From the NCBI GenBank assembly GCA_963693285.1, contig OY848917.1, forward strand, positions 32,871,245-32,935,244: 64,000 bases of DNA, in the 5' to 3' direction. The position numbers and the translations under genes are program-made. The stretch comes from Xestospongia muta. Its lineage: Eukaryota > Porifera > Demospongiae > Haplosclerida > Petrosiidae. The notes under the pieces were generated by a model that was given only the letters and a program-made list of their open reading frames with translations, was not told the origin of the DNA and ran no database searches. Shown here piece by piece: positions 44,516 to 56,449 of this stretch; within the stretch, counting starts at the first letter, position 1; the number at the start of each line of letters is the position of its first letter.

Positions 44516-44665
44516 ACAGTTTCTCTTGTATTCAATTTGTTTTTTAGAGAAATCCACTGCATTTTGATATAACTCTTCTATTTTAATATTTTGATGTGTT
44601 TGATGGTGAGATTGATGTATAATCTGAAAAGATTGATGTACATGTATACTTAATAAGAATATTAA
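44516..44665 (-). pseudogene. Possible second coiled-coil exon remnant
   Basis: After an acceptor-like TCTTTTCAG on the minus strand (44626-44618), the open frame reads IIHQSHHQTHQNIKIEELYQ and NAVDFSKKQIEYKRN, a helical, charged stretch that then runs into the minisatellite. It may belong with the 43887 remnant. The evidence is only composition and the acceptor-like site. Confidence 0.25.
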
Positions 44666-46659
44666 AACCTTCTTTGTTATACACATGTATACATAACTTA
44701 ATATAATACGTTATTATTTTTAGTCATTATTAATAATAGCAACCCCCTGTTGTACAATATATCCTGAGTAATCATATTGTAAATGTGATATAACTAATGT
44801 ATAATTTATTCCTAGTCTACTACCAAATAATTACTTTAAATTAAAATCAATTAATTAAGATTATGAATAACTAATAACTGTTTATGCTTGTGTCCATTCC
44901 GATTTTTGTAGAACAAATGTTGGAGTCACTGTATAATGAATATCTGCACAATGTAGAGACCTTCTTCTTTGGAGAGCTATGATGTCACACAGGTACTGGT
45001 ATCACACACATGCTCCTCAAAGGCAACATATTAGGAGGGGTTAAAAGAGTATACATGACACCATGCTTTTCTTATTTATAGATTACATTTGTTATATAAT
45101 AATCAAATGTAGAATAGTTCTAATCATTGTACTCTTAACATGTGTCAAAATTAGTCCATTATGTATAGTAATTGTAAAACTTGATTATGATCTATATTTA
45201 TTATGTTTTCTATATTTAATCATGTATATTCTATATTTAGTATATCATTACTGAGTATGATCAACAGAACAAACCATGTATAATGTTTCAGTTTAGTCCT
45301 GATTTTGTATTAGTCAAATAAAAAATATTTTGAGACAGTATAATTGTAAACATAGTTGTATTATTTCTAGTACATATAAGAAGCTTTATTGGTACAGTGG
45401 GACTGGGTGTAGTGGAGGATTTGGTGACACTAGTGTGTGTAACTAAAGAAGCCAAATAATGCTAACATTTGTATTGATGTCATTGTATTTACTACTGACA
45501 GAGATGGATTAGCTAATATTTCAACAATACCACACGTATTAGTCACACTGGCTATATCATACTTTTGTCACAGTCTATGTCAATATATACTAGAGGATGT
45601 GGCTACACTAGTGGGTATAACCCAAATGCTACCTTTTGTAATGTGGTCATATAATTGGATTAATTAGCATTTCAACAAATAAGTCTAACTAAATAAGTGC
45701 TGTATTGGTCATGTATATACTGTCAATTGTACAACACTGTATTATTACTGTATACACACACCCACTGACCTATAAGGACATGATTTTGACCCATAGATAT
45801 GTCATTTTAGTAAATATTTGGAACTATTACTATAATTTGAATACTGTATTACAAAAGTAATTTATAAACACTGAATATGGTGCCATATATTCTCAATAAT
45901 TATGTAATGTAATGTTGATACATTTAATTGTCTTCCTTAATAATCAGATCGTGTAAACTCTTTTCTCTACTATCATAATAACAGAAGTATTAAAATTATT
46001 ATTTCAATCATTACATTCAGAGACATCAAACATTTGAATAAGGTTGTCATATTTTCATTCAGACCTACCATCATATACTAACTAGAGGTTATTAACCCAA
46101 AAGCAGGAACCATAGCTTTGTAAAGGAAGAAAGACAGACAACTTGTAAATTTCTTCATGTGTTTAGAGTTTTTTGATGGAGCAAAAATGTTTGTTAGTGT
46201 ATGGGTGTGTGTGTGTGTGGGTGTGGGTGTGTGCGGTGTGGATGTACTTGTTCTACACAATATAGTGGTATCTAAATAAGGAAGTAATGTCAACAGTTCT
46301 AAAAAGTTAAAGACTAGTTTTTGGCTCAAAGAATGTATAATATTTTGAACTATTAATATAATTTGACTATTTGTTACATATGTAAAGAAATATTATTATT
46401 AGCTTTTCAAAGTTTTGAGGCATCCACAATACTTCTAAACAAATAGACTAATATTGTTGTTTATTTTCAGGTCTTGCATCATGTATCAACTGGATGTTAT
46501 TGGTACACAGACAAAAACATAGCTTTGTAAAGGAATAAGGAGCAGACAACTTGTACACTCTTTCATGAAGCCATGGCTTCTTGACAGAACAAAAATGTGT
46601 ATGTGGGTTTGTGTGGGTGTGGGTGTGGTTGCTTGTGGGTTTGTGTGTAGTGTACATTA
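44666..46659. repeat. 5' spacer of the 46754 receptor
   Basis: The first part (44680-44820) is shared with 55022-55165. It then runs collinear with the other upstream spacers (CTTTGGAGAGCTATGATGTC near 44970). From about 45920 there are two successive copies of the type-B upstream unit (units starting near 45950 and 46400), each with a GT-rich tract (46198-46242 and 46600-46650). No gene. Confidence 0.6.
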
Positions 46660-46753
46660 TATAATATATATATGGTATCTAAATGATGTCAACAGTGTTT
46701 AGAGTGTATATATGTCACTAATTCAACCTTTGTCTTCTAAGACTATATCTACA
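46660..46753 (+). promoter_or_regulatory. Conserved start-proximal block (type B)
   Basis: TATAATATATATATGGTATC (TATA-like), TGATGTCAACAGTGTTTAG, GTCACTAATTCAACC, then TTTGTCTTCTAAG 15 bases before the ATG. A conserved element even though the gene behind it is broken. Confidence 0.5.
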
Positions 46754-49700
46754 ATGACCTCTATTTCATGTAGTTCTTTTGCACCTATTGCCATCATTAG
46801 CTGGTGTCATATCTATTATATAACATCAATTATGCTATATATCTTCAGTGGACATGTTACTGCTACTGAATATTATGTCTCTGCAGCTCCTCAGGGTATA
46901 CCTTGTCCTACTACTGACTTTCCTTGTCACAAACTCTCCTACTATGTTGCTGATTGTAGTTCTTACTTCACTGATGATACAATCTTCTACTTCCTAGAGG
47001 GAACTCATACTCTACAAGGTATATTAGAGATCACTAATATAAGTAATATAACTCTACAGGGACAGGGTCATGTAGAACAAGGCTTTCATGAGACAGTAAT
47101 GCAATCTACTTCAGTAATATCATGTAGTGATAACAAAAGAGCTGGTATACAAATTACCACTAGCAATGGTACTGTAATGAAATCATTAGCAATAGCAAAT
47201 TGTGCATTCGATGCTTACATCTCTAGCCAAAAATTATCAATAGCTTACATTTTGTTAATATCAATGATGTCACATTGGAATAGGTATCAGTCCAGAATAG
47301 CTCAGGTTATGGACTCTGTCTACTCAATAATTTTAATGTGCTAATTGCTAATTCCTCATTTGCTAATAATGGACACCCCAAGACATTTGGAGGCAACACA
47401 TATATACACTATGATGACCAGCTTAAAAACGTATCCAAAGTTAACATTGTGCAATCAAACTTTACAATGAGTTTAGGATATGCCATTTTTTTAAAGAGTG
47501 ATTCTGAAGTTGAGGTAATCATTGAAAACAGTGAATTTTCACACAATATTGAAGGAGGAGTATACATTGATTCTTATGGGAATGGTAGTATTGGATTTCA
47601 TAACTGCACCATAAATAACAACACTGTTCGGGATGCTGGTGGAGTGTCAATTATTTTGCAAGTGAATGCTAGTATTGAGTTTCATAACTGTGCTATATAT
47701 AACAATACTTGTCAGTATGTTGGAGGAGGAGGAGTGTCAATTAATTTGCATGTGAATGGTAGTATTAAGTTTCATAACTGCACATTATATAACAACATTG
47801 CTCAGTATGCTGGAGGAGGAGGAGTGTCAATTAATTTGCAAACAAATGGTAGTATTGAGTTTCATAACTGCACCATATATAACAATACTGCTCAGTATGC
47901 TGGAGGAGGAGGAGTACTCATTGATTCATATGGGAATGGCAGTATTGAGTTTCATAACTGCATGATATATAACAATACTGCTCAGTATGATGGAGGAGGA
48001 GGAGTGTCAATTAATTTGCATGTGAATGGTAGTATTGAGTTTCATATCTGCACTATATATAACAATACCGCTTACAATCCTGGAGGAGGAGGAGGAGTGC
48101 TCATTGATTCAAATGGAAATGGCAATATTGAATTGCATAACTGTACTATTTATAACAATACCGCTCATAATCCTGGAGGAGGAGGAGTGTACATTGATTC
48201 ACATGGGAATAGCAGTATTGAGTTTCACATCTGCACTATATATAACAATAATGCTAAGCATTATAATGGGGGCAGAATGCTCATTAATTCACATGGGAAC
48301 AGTAGTATTGATTTTCATAATTGCACTATAAACTATAATACCGCTCGGTATGGTGGAGGAATGCATGTTACTTCAGATAATGTTAGAATTGAGTTTCATA
48401 ATGCACGATATATGTCAATACTGCTCAGAATGATATTGGAGGTGGAGTGTACATTGATTTGCATGGAAAGGGTAGTATTGACTTTTATCAGTGCACTTTA
48501 TATAACAATATTGCTCAGGAAAATCAAGGAGGTGGAGGAGGAGTGTACATTTACTCAAAGAATGGTAGTATTGAGTTCAATAACTGCATTATATACAACA
48601 ATACTGTTCAGGATGCTGGAGGGGGAGTGCTGATTGAGTCATTGGGGAATGGTAGTATTGTGTTCTATAACTGCACTGTATACGCCAATACTGCTCAGAA
48701 GAAAGGAGGAGGTATATGCATTTATTCACTTGGAATTGGCAGTATTAGATTTAGTAACTGTACTATATATAACAATACTGTTCAACAAGCTGGAGGAGGA
48801 GGAGTGTACATTAACTCAGAGGATGGTAGTATTGAGTTTAATAACTGCACTATATACAACAATACTGTTCAGTATACTGGATCAGGAGGTGGAGTGTTGA
48901 TTAATTCATTTGGGAATGGTAATATCAAGTTTGTTCACTGCATTGTATACATTAATACTGCTAAGAAAAATGGAGTTGGTGTATATATTTATTCAAATGG
49001 AGGTGGTAGTATTAATTTTAGTAACTGCACTATATATAACAATAAGGGTCAGCATGCTGGAGGAGGAGGAATATACATTTACTCAAAGGATGGTTGTATT
49101 GAGTTTAGTAACTGCACTTTATACAACAATACTGTTCAGTATTATGGAGGAGGAATGTTGATTGAGTCATTTGAGAATAGTATTGTTGAGTTTCTTACCT
49201 GCACTGTATACATCAATACTGCTCAAAAATATGGAGGAGGTGTATACATTTATTCAGATGGAAGTGGTAGTATTAAGTTTAGTAATTGCATAATATACAA
49301 CAATACTGCATATGTTGGATCAGGTTTGTATCTCAATGCTCATCAAATTACTTCAACAACTAGCTTTCGTTTTACAAATGTTTCTTTTCATTTCAATAAA
49401 GTACCCAACAGGAATGATGTCTATCAAGCTGCTGTGGTGTTAATCAACATTCATGACATTACTTTGGACCAAATTGAAGTTAGTAATCATAACACAACTG
49501 GTTTAGTTAGTTTCAATAGTGTAATAACATTTGAGAAAAATAACAAATTTGTAAACAATTCAGGCATTTATGGTGAGGGCATTGCCTTATATGAATCCTC
49601 CCAATTATTACTAAGAAACCAAACATATGTATTTTTTGTCAATAATCATGCTAGTGAATCAGGTGGAGGAATCTTTGTATCACAACTACTTGTTGATGAC

Positions 49701-51770
49701 ATTTATACAAATTGCTCCTTTCCAGTTATTTCTCATAATTCTATTGCTTGGTTATATTTTGTTAAAAACACAGCTAACATCTCAGGTGATGTCTTGTACG
49801 GAGGAAAAATTGATAATTGTAGCTTTGATGACCTATTCCACTACCATCAACAAAAAGGTCAATCAGTAGTGTCATCAGATGCTATCCAAGTGTGTTTTTG
49901 TGTATCAGACAAACCAAATTGCTCAATTCCTAATATGAATGTCACTGCAATGCCTGGGATTGATGTCAATATACCACTAGCTACTGTTGGCTCAATGGAT
50001 GGCTTAACAAAGGGTGTAATTAAATTGACATTATCAGATAGCTCATCCATTGTGCAATTTGGCAATAACAGATTAAATGCAACTTGTACTAATATAACAT
50101 TTAAATTATCTGCAAATTATTTGTTAAATTCTACAAACATTTATGCAACACTTGAAACTTCAATCATTGACCCTTTACAAGACCATTATGCTAAAATCAT
50201 TAATGTTACTATTGAGTCTTGTCCAATTGGGTTTCCATTGGTGAATGACACTTGTGTTTGTAGGTCTGAATTAAATACACCTCCAATAACATGTGATATT
50301 AACACTCAAATTATAACTAGAGATGGTAACATGTGGATTGGTTATAAAAATGACTCAGACTGTCTTATTGTTTATCAAAACTGTCCCTTTGATTATTGTA
50401 ATGACAATACTATTCATTTTAAAGTCACATCACCTAATACACAATGTCTTTATAATCGATCTGGACTACTCTGTGGACAATGTGATGAAAGACTCAGTCT
50501 TATGTTAGGTTCCAATCAATGTGGACAATGTACTAATGACTACTTAGCTCTTATCATTCCATTTGCTGTGGCTGGTATAGCACTGGTAGCTTTTGTCATT
50601 GTTTTAAATCTAACTGTGTCTGTGGGTACCATCAATGGACTTATATTCTATGCTAATGTTCTCAAAATATATGAACACTTTTTTTTTCCTAGTGGTGGTA
50701 TTCCATTTCTTAGTCATTTTATTTCATGGCTTAATCTAGATCTGGGTATTGAAACTTGTTTCTACCATGGTATGAATTCTTGCTATAAGGCATGGCTCCA
50801 ATTTATATTTCCAGGCTACGTTTGGTTTCTCGTAATACTCATCATAATATTATCACAATATTCCAGTAAAGTTGTTCGATTTGTTGGAAGACAAGCCATT
50901 CCAGTACTAGCCACTATGATCCTACTCTCCTATACAAAACTGATACGAACTGTTTTCCAGGCTCTTCACTATACCAATATTCATTGTAGAGGTGAGAATA
51001 ATGTCTCATTACTGAGGTGGTACATTGATGCTAATGTTCAATATCTCAAAGGTTGTCATCTACTTTTGTTCCTGTTTTCAATGGCTGTACTGATTTTACT
51101 AATTGTTCCATATACCTTCTACCTTCTCACTATACCATTACTTGAAGGACCTCTATCAAAGTACATGGACTGTTGTCAAAAGGTGTTAAAGTATATGAAA
51201 CCTTTCTTTGATGCATATGGAGGTCCATATAAGGACAAATGTCGTTTTTGGACTGGATTTTTACTACTTGTTCGTGTTGTCCTAGCACTGGTTGTGTCTC
51301 TGGATACTGAGGCTGCTATAAGTTTGGATGTCTTAACATCTGTTTTATTTGTTATTGTATCATTGTACTTTCTTTTAAGAGGAATATATCGAAAGTTACC
51401 ATTGGCTTGTCTGGAGATGTCCTTTATTCTTAACCTCATGTTTGTGTGTTATTTGAATACATCCACACATACTTGTGAAAATTCAAAATCAAATCAACTG
51501 TTAAGTGTTGCTATGGTGACAGTATCATGTATAGTATTCTGCGGCGTTATCCTCTATCATGTCTGGGATCGAATAAAGTCTCATTTACAACAAGTAATTA
51601 CAAGAGTCAAAAGGATCTTCACAAAACCTGCACCATTTATTAATTCTGATGATGCAGAAGTTCCTTTAATGCGTCCTGGATCCCCTGCTGTTGTATGTGA
51701 AACTAGTTCAGTGTCAGTGGTATCAGTTGAAATGACAAGGGAACCACTAATATTTGATGAAGATGACTAG
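46754..51770 (+). pseudogene. Type-B receptor with ~20 coils, frameshifted
   Basis: Starts MTSISCSSF, as in the other type-B copies; an in-frame Met 14 codons upstream is not conserved. The N-terminal cap is open to an A5 run at 47229-47233 (A6 in the 32978 gene), where one base is missing. In the correct downstream frame TGG has become TAG at 47281-47283. The frame is then open across the type-B module and ten coils to about 48400, where another single base is missing (AATGCAC for AACTGCAC). From there it is open through ten more coils, helix region, Cys-rich stalk, eight membrane segments and tail to LIFDEDD. So the beta-helix holds about 20 coils against four to six elsewhere, and three small lesions break the frame. 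If two of these are assembly errors the gene might still be nearly whole; the TAG would remain. Confidence 0.85.
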
Positions 51771-51975
51771 AGCTGATTCTGATAACATTTGTTGATTACA
51801 TGTCATTTGTATTTGTCATGTCTTATATGTAATAGTAGTGTAGTGACAACATTAAAAAATTCTATCATCTTAATAATTATTTCATTCAAGTGTTACAATA
51901 TTCCATTTACTGTGTTATTTTTGGCTATGTTTTATGTTATACAATCAACTAAATGTTTACATACATGTAGTGACA
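51771..51975. repeat. Type-B 3' flank
   Basis: Begins GAGCTGATTCTGATAACATT, as after 36583, and includes the TAGTAGTGTAGTGACAA anchor. The open frame across it is not conserved in other units. Confidence 0.6.
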
Positions 51976-52575
51976 GATTTCTTGTTTTAATTTTAGTTTT
52001 AGTTTTAGTTATGGTAGATTCTGATGATTTTTTTAGTTTTAGTTATAGTTTTAGTTACTGTAATGTAAAGCATTTTGGCTTTAGTTTTAGTTTTAAAAAT
52101 GTTATTTTATTAGTTAAAGTCATGTAACTACAACACTGTAGCAATGTTTCCTATAGCTATGTTATTGTTATACCACATTGACCATGCTCACCATCACTCA
52201 AAATCACCAAACATGCAATCTTATCTTCTTCCAAATATAAAAAATTCCATACACAACTGTCCCTAGGTCTTCCAATAGTAGCCATGATTTACAATCAAAG
52301 ATCAACTATATTGAGAGTGCATGTGTAGCATTCTCCTTTTCATTGATGTCTACTGATGTGTGACATTCAACAGATGTATGTGTGAATGTACTAAAACTAA
52401 AAGCAAAGTTAATACTTTTAGTTTAGTTTAGTTTTAGCTTTAGTAAGAGCTAAACTTTTACTATTAGTATTAGTTAAGTTGTGAAGGAAGATAGTTTTAG
52501 TTTTAGTTTACCAAAAGTCAAATGGTTTACTAAAAGTACTTTTAGTTTTAGTTTTGATATACCAAAACAACACTA
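51976..52575. mobile_element. Element bounded by (TTTTAG)n-type arrays
   Basis: Clusters of TTTTAG with a few variants lie at about 51985-52095 and again at 52385-52560, the second with the complement CTAAAA at its inner side. Between them is unique sequence without coding capacity. The layout suggests a non-autonomous DNA element with subterminal hexamer arrays. It is absent from the matching place after 36583 and 60139. Ends not resolved. Confidence 0.5.
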
Positions 52576-53519
52576 ATTAATTCAGTGTCAACTTTCAAAG
52601 GATATAGTTAGTATTACATGAGTTTGCTGTAACATTTTTATGTAGGTATATAATTATGTATGCTGGGGATATTTATGTCATAAAAGCTACACTATCAGTA
52701 GTAACATTTAAGTGTCATTTTTTGAATACTGCAATCATTTTTATAACTCACGGTATGAGATCTGAATTTTAACATATTTGATATCATTACACTAAAATTG
52801 TTGACAGAAAATACAACTTGTTTAAAGTCATGATTTTATATTTGCATGTAAATATGTCTTAACTATAATATAAAAATATATCTTAAAACAATATACCCCT
52901 TTTGTTGGAAGAGTCAGACTCTACCACCTCCATTCCTAATCATTCCATTCTGTAATTGCTCAGTGACAATGTATGCAAATGATATATAATAGCTGTCAAA
53001 GAAAACTAGTAATATAACTTTTTTAAAACTATTGTTTAATACTAAAAAGGAAAGGTTTCAGTTTCCACAGTAATTATCTAGTTGTCAAAGTAAACACATA
53101 AATATATCACTGTAAAAATGGTTGTCTTTTGTTTGGTTGTTTTTTGTTCCAAATATTACATGATCAGATTCTGAAAAGTAATAGTTGTTTTAATTATTAA
53201 TATGTAACAGTTGACCAGATAATGGAGACATAATGGTGAAAACAAAGTAGGCAACTGATTTCACTGTTAAGAGAAAGTAAAAGTTGGTACATTAAAACAA
53301 CAGTACTTCTGACAACATATTAAATGTAATCTCTATTAGTTCTTCATATGAGCTGTTTTTTAATAACAAAGACACTGAAATCTGTTGCATGGCTCTACAA
53401 TCATAGATACTCCAATATTTTTGCTACAATATGTATGTCACTATGACTGTAGCAACTTATTTGTATGTATTCTTAAGTCACATCATCGATATGTCAGTGA
53501 TAAAAACAACACCCAATGT
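52576..53519. repeat. EF-hand upstream spacer, copy after the 46754 receptor
   Basis: Collinear with 60890-61985 (TCTACAATCATAGATACTCC in both, GGAAGAGTCAGACTCTA in both). No gene. It belongs to the type-B duplication unit. Confidence 0.65.
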
Positions 53520-53790
53520 TTCCCTACAGTAATTAGTGGGTGGTCTCAATATACCACATTTAAGTAGCTGAGTAGAAAACGTGTGTCATTTTTAAATTTC
53601 TTTCATTATCGAATTTGTTGAACCAAGCTTATAAAAGGTCTTGCACACATCAATCAAAATGGCTGCCTCTTTTACACAAAGTCTTGACTGGATAAAAAAA
53701 TGAAGATGCGTTTTTACCTACTTGATGCTGACATGAATGGTATCCTTGATAATTATGACATTGCTCTTGTGGCTAAACTATGTTAATGAT
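53520..53790 (+). pseudogene. EF-hand gene, 5' part with promoter
   Basis: The promoter block (AGTAATTAGTGGGTGGTCTC, a weakened TATA region, AGCTTATAAAAGGTCTTGCA) leads to ATG at 53659 and MAASFTQSLDW. The A run in GATAAAAAAATG has seven A instead of eight, which puts TGA next. Homology continues to about 53780 (LLDADMNGILDN in another frame, then VAK) and stops at LVAKL. The 3' two thirds are missing. Confidence 0.85.
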
Positions 53791-54044
53791 ATTAAGAACA
53801 TCTAATGTTTCCCTATAGTAATTAGTGGGTAGTCACAATATACCACATTTAATATGTGTCATTTTTCTTTCGTCGTCAACCTTGTTGAACCAGGCTTGTA
53901 AAAGATTTTGCACAAACTTTTTTTACACGAGTTCTGCCTGGATTGAAAAAATTAGGATGCACTTTGACCTAGTGGATCCTGACAACAATGGTATTCTTAG
54001 TAATGATGATATTCCTCTTGTGGCTAAACGAGTAGCTACTTATT
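53791..54044 (+). pseudogene. EF-hand gene, second 5' part
   Basis: A second partial copy follows at once: promoter-like TAATTAGTGGGTAGTCACAA, then a diverged start lacking MAASF, then WIEKIRMHFDLVDPDNNGIL and SNDDIPLVAKRVATY, followed by a stop. The EF-hand 1 loop is DPDNNGILSNDD. The remainder (NEGPVAE) continues into the repeat at 54045. Tandem partial duplication. Confidence 0.8.
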
Positions 54045-54290
54045 GAAATGAAGGTCCAGTTGCTGAATGTGAATACCATCTGATCTAGTGGAAATTTTAG
54101 CTGGCAATAAATTAATTAGGAAAATGAATTGAACAGGAGAACATAGATGACTCAGTTAAAAGAGATAGTAGAGGAGTCGAAAAATTGGGAAAAATATGAT
54201 TTAGTAAGTTAGCTATACATTAAGAGGCTCTGAGGATGGATACATTGAGATTTCCTATTCACTTTCCCCACAATTGACAAGATGAATCCA
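54045..54290 (+). repeat. EF-hand fragment plus linked sequence, copy 2 of 2
   Basis: Matches 42570-42835, beginning at GAAATGAAGGTCCAG and ending at TTTCCCCACAATTGA. Confidence 0.75.
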
Positions 54291-55020
54291 GGAGAGGGGA
54301 AGATAAGAGATTATTCCTTAATAACGTGTTCTCTCTTTGACTTATTATAATTACAAGTAAATAAAAAATTTTAAAACGTTTATTTAAATGGCAGTGAGAA
54401 ATCTCAAAAAACCCAAAGTAGGAATGACAGTATGGATATCCCTATATAGTAGTTGTAATATCAAGGACATAATGCTTTGCTGAAACAGTTGTGTGAGGAA
54501 ATATTCATATAAGAAATCTAAAGTACAATACTGATCAGCTAGATAGAAATGAGGATTTTATTTAAGTAACGTACTGACAAAGCAGTAAAGTATAGTTCTC
54601 TAAATATAAAAATTGTGTTTAGATACTTCTGTGTGGCTATTATGTAGTGATCCAATTCCTACTTTGTGCTTGTTTGAGACGTTTTCAACGCCATCCTTAC
54701 ATTATTTATTTACTTAAAAACATACTTTTTCTGTGTAAAAGTAATCTTTATAAGACTTCTACTCTTGCAGTTATCATTGCATATAAGGAATAGTAGTAGT
54801 GGTAGTTGTAGTAGTAATAATAATAATAATAATGGAAGTTTGTAAGGCCAGTATTCTTTTCTATCATGAAGCCTGTTCTAAGTGCTATTGACTTACATTT
54901 GTCATCAGTAACCTTTGTTCCTGTTAATTATAAGGAGATTAGATTTGGCTTGTATTCTAACAATCAGGAAACTTATATCCTTATAGTACATTATCAGCTG
55001 AATTACCTATTTCTCGCTTG
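54291..55020. other. Spacer; nothing recognised apart from AGT/AAT runs
   Basis: Contains a trinucleotide run (AGT, then AAT) at about 54790-54833. The 61-codon plus-strand frame at 54866-55051 has no recognisable similarity. Confidence 0.4.
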
Positions 55021-55370
55021 GTTATACACATGTATACATAACTTAATATGATACGTTATTATTTTTAGTCATTATTAAATTATGGCAATGTCCTCTTGTA
55101 CAATATATCCTGAGTAATTACATTGTAAATGTGATTTAACTAATGTATGATTTAGTCATGACAAACTGGCAGCTTCTGAGATTGAAACTCCAGTAATGTC
55201 TTTAGCCTAAAATTGATATGATTAATTAATAATCAGCTAATGTAGAAACTGTTGTCTACTATCATAACAACAGAAGTATTAATGTTAGCATTTCCAAGAT
55301 TACATTCACAGGCATCCACAACACTCCTATTGTTGACGCCTCTGAATGTAGTGTTAGAGTATTGTGGATA
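55021..55370. repeat. Spacer shared with 44.7 kb and partial upstream unit
   Basis: 55022-55165 matches 44680-44820. The rest (55200-55345) resembles the start of the type-B upstream unit (CATAACAACAGAAGTATTAA, CATCCACAACACT). Confidence 0.6.
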
Positions 55371-56322
55371 CTTCTGAATGTAATGATGGAAAAGTTAATA
55401 TTAATTAATGCATTTGTTATTATGACAGTATTCAAAAGCTTCTAACTCTTAGACAAAGATTGCCATATTTTCTTTCAGGCCTCCTGACATGATATTATTG
55501 ACACAGAGCCAGGAATCCAAAACTTTGTTTGCAGGCTTCTTCATAAGGCTATGGCTTCCTGATAGAGTAATCACATTTGTGTATGTGTCTGGGTGTGGTG
55601 GTGTAATTGTAGTGTATTGTAAATATATAGTATCCAAATAAGGGAGTAATATCCACAGTGCTTAGAGTCTATGTGACATTACTAATTCATCTATACTTCT
55701 ATAGGATTATTGTGGATGTCTCTGAATGTAATGATGAAAAAGGTAATATTAATACATTAATTATTGTGATAGTAGACATAATCTTCTAACTTTTAAACAA
55801 AGTGTGTCATGATATCTTTCAGGTCACTTACAAGATATTATTGACACAGAGCCAGGAATCCACAACTTTGTTTGCAGACTCTTTCATAAGGCTTTGGCTT
55901 CTTAATAGAATAATTGTGTTTGTGTATATGGGTAAGTGTAGTAGTGTAATTGTAGTGTATTGTATATATATGGCATCTAAATAAGTGAGTAATACATACA
56001 GTGCTTAAAGTCTATGTGGCATTGCTAAATTCAACTATACTCCTATAGGAATATTTAGGATGTCTCTGAATGTGATGATGGAAGGTTAATATTAATACAT
56101 TGGTAATTATGATACTAGACAAGAGTTTCTAACTCTTAGATAAAGATTGTCATATTTTCTTTCAGGCTTTCTACAAGATATTAATGACACAGATCTAGGA
56201 ATCCATAACTTTACCAGCAGATTTCTTCATAAGGCTAAGCCTTCCGGACAGAGCAACCATGTTAGTGTGTGTGTGAGTGGTTGGTTGGGTTTGGGTGTGT
56301 GTGGGTGCTGGTGTAATTGTAT
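55371..56322 (+). repeat. Type-B upstream unit in tandem, three copies
   Basis: Units start at CTCTGAATGTAATGATG-type anchors near 55371, 55720 and 56064, about 345 bp each. Each holds an acceptor-like CATATTTTCTTTCAGGC (diverged in the second), GACACAGAGCCAGGAATCCA, TTCATAAGGCT, a GT-rich tract, GTATTGTATATATATGGTAT (TATA-like), and CTTAGAGTCTATGTG-CAT with CTAATTCA. The last unit runs into the start codon. Short open frames in the units are not conserved. Confidence 0.8.
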
Positions 56323-56449
56323 GGTATTGTATATATATGGTATCTAAATGATAAAGTAATGTATACTATAATAAGGAAGTAATGTCTACAATGCTTAAAG
56401 TTTATATGGGACTACTAATTCAATAGTTTGTCTGTAAGACAATTCTACA
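56323..56449 (+). promoter_or_regulatory. Conserved start-proximal block (type B)
   Basis: GGTATTGTATATATATGG (TATA-like), GTATCTAAATGATAAAGTAA, AAGGAAGTAATGTCTAC, TGCTTAAAGTTTATATGGGA, CTACTAATTCAATAG, then TTTGTCTGTAAG 15 bases before the ATG. It is the proximal member of the triplicated upstream unit. Confidence 0.55.

Noticed and set aside
47338..48633. Separate 431-aa gene
   Set aside because: It is the middle part of the 46754 receptor between two single-base deletions, with no promoter or leader of its own.
51980..52100. Telomeric repeat
   Set aside because: TTTTAG arrays are short, degenerate and internal, and differ from the usual animal TTAGGG.
54866..55051. 61-codon plus-strand open frame
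   Set aside because: No similarity recognised and the paralogous spacer at 44.7 kb does not keep it.
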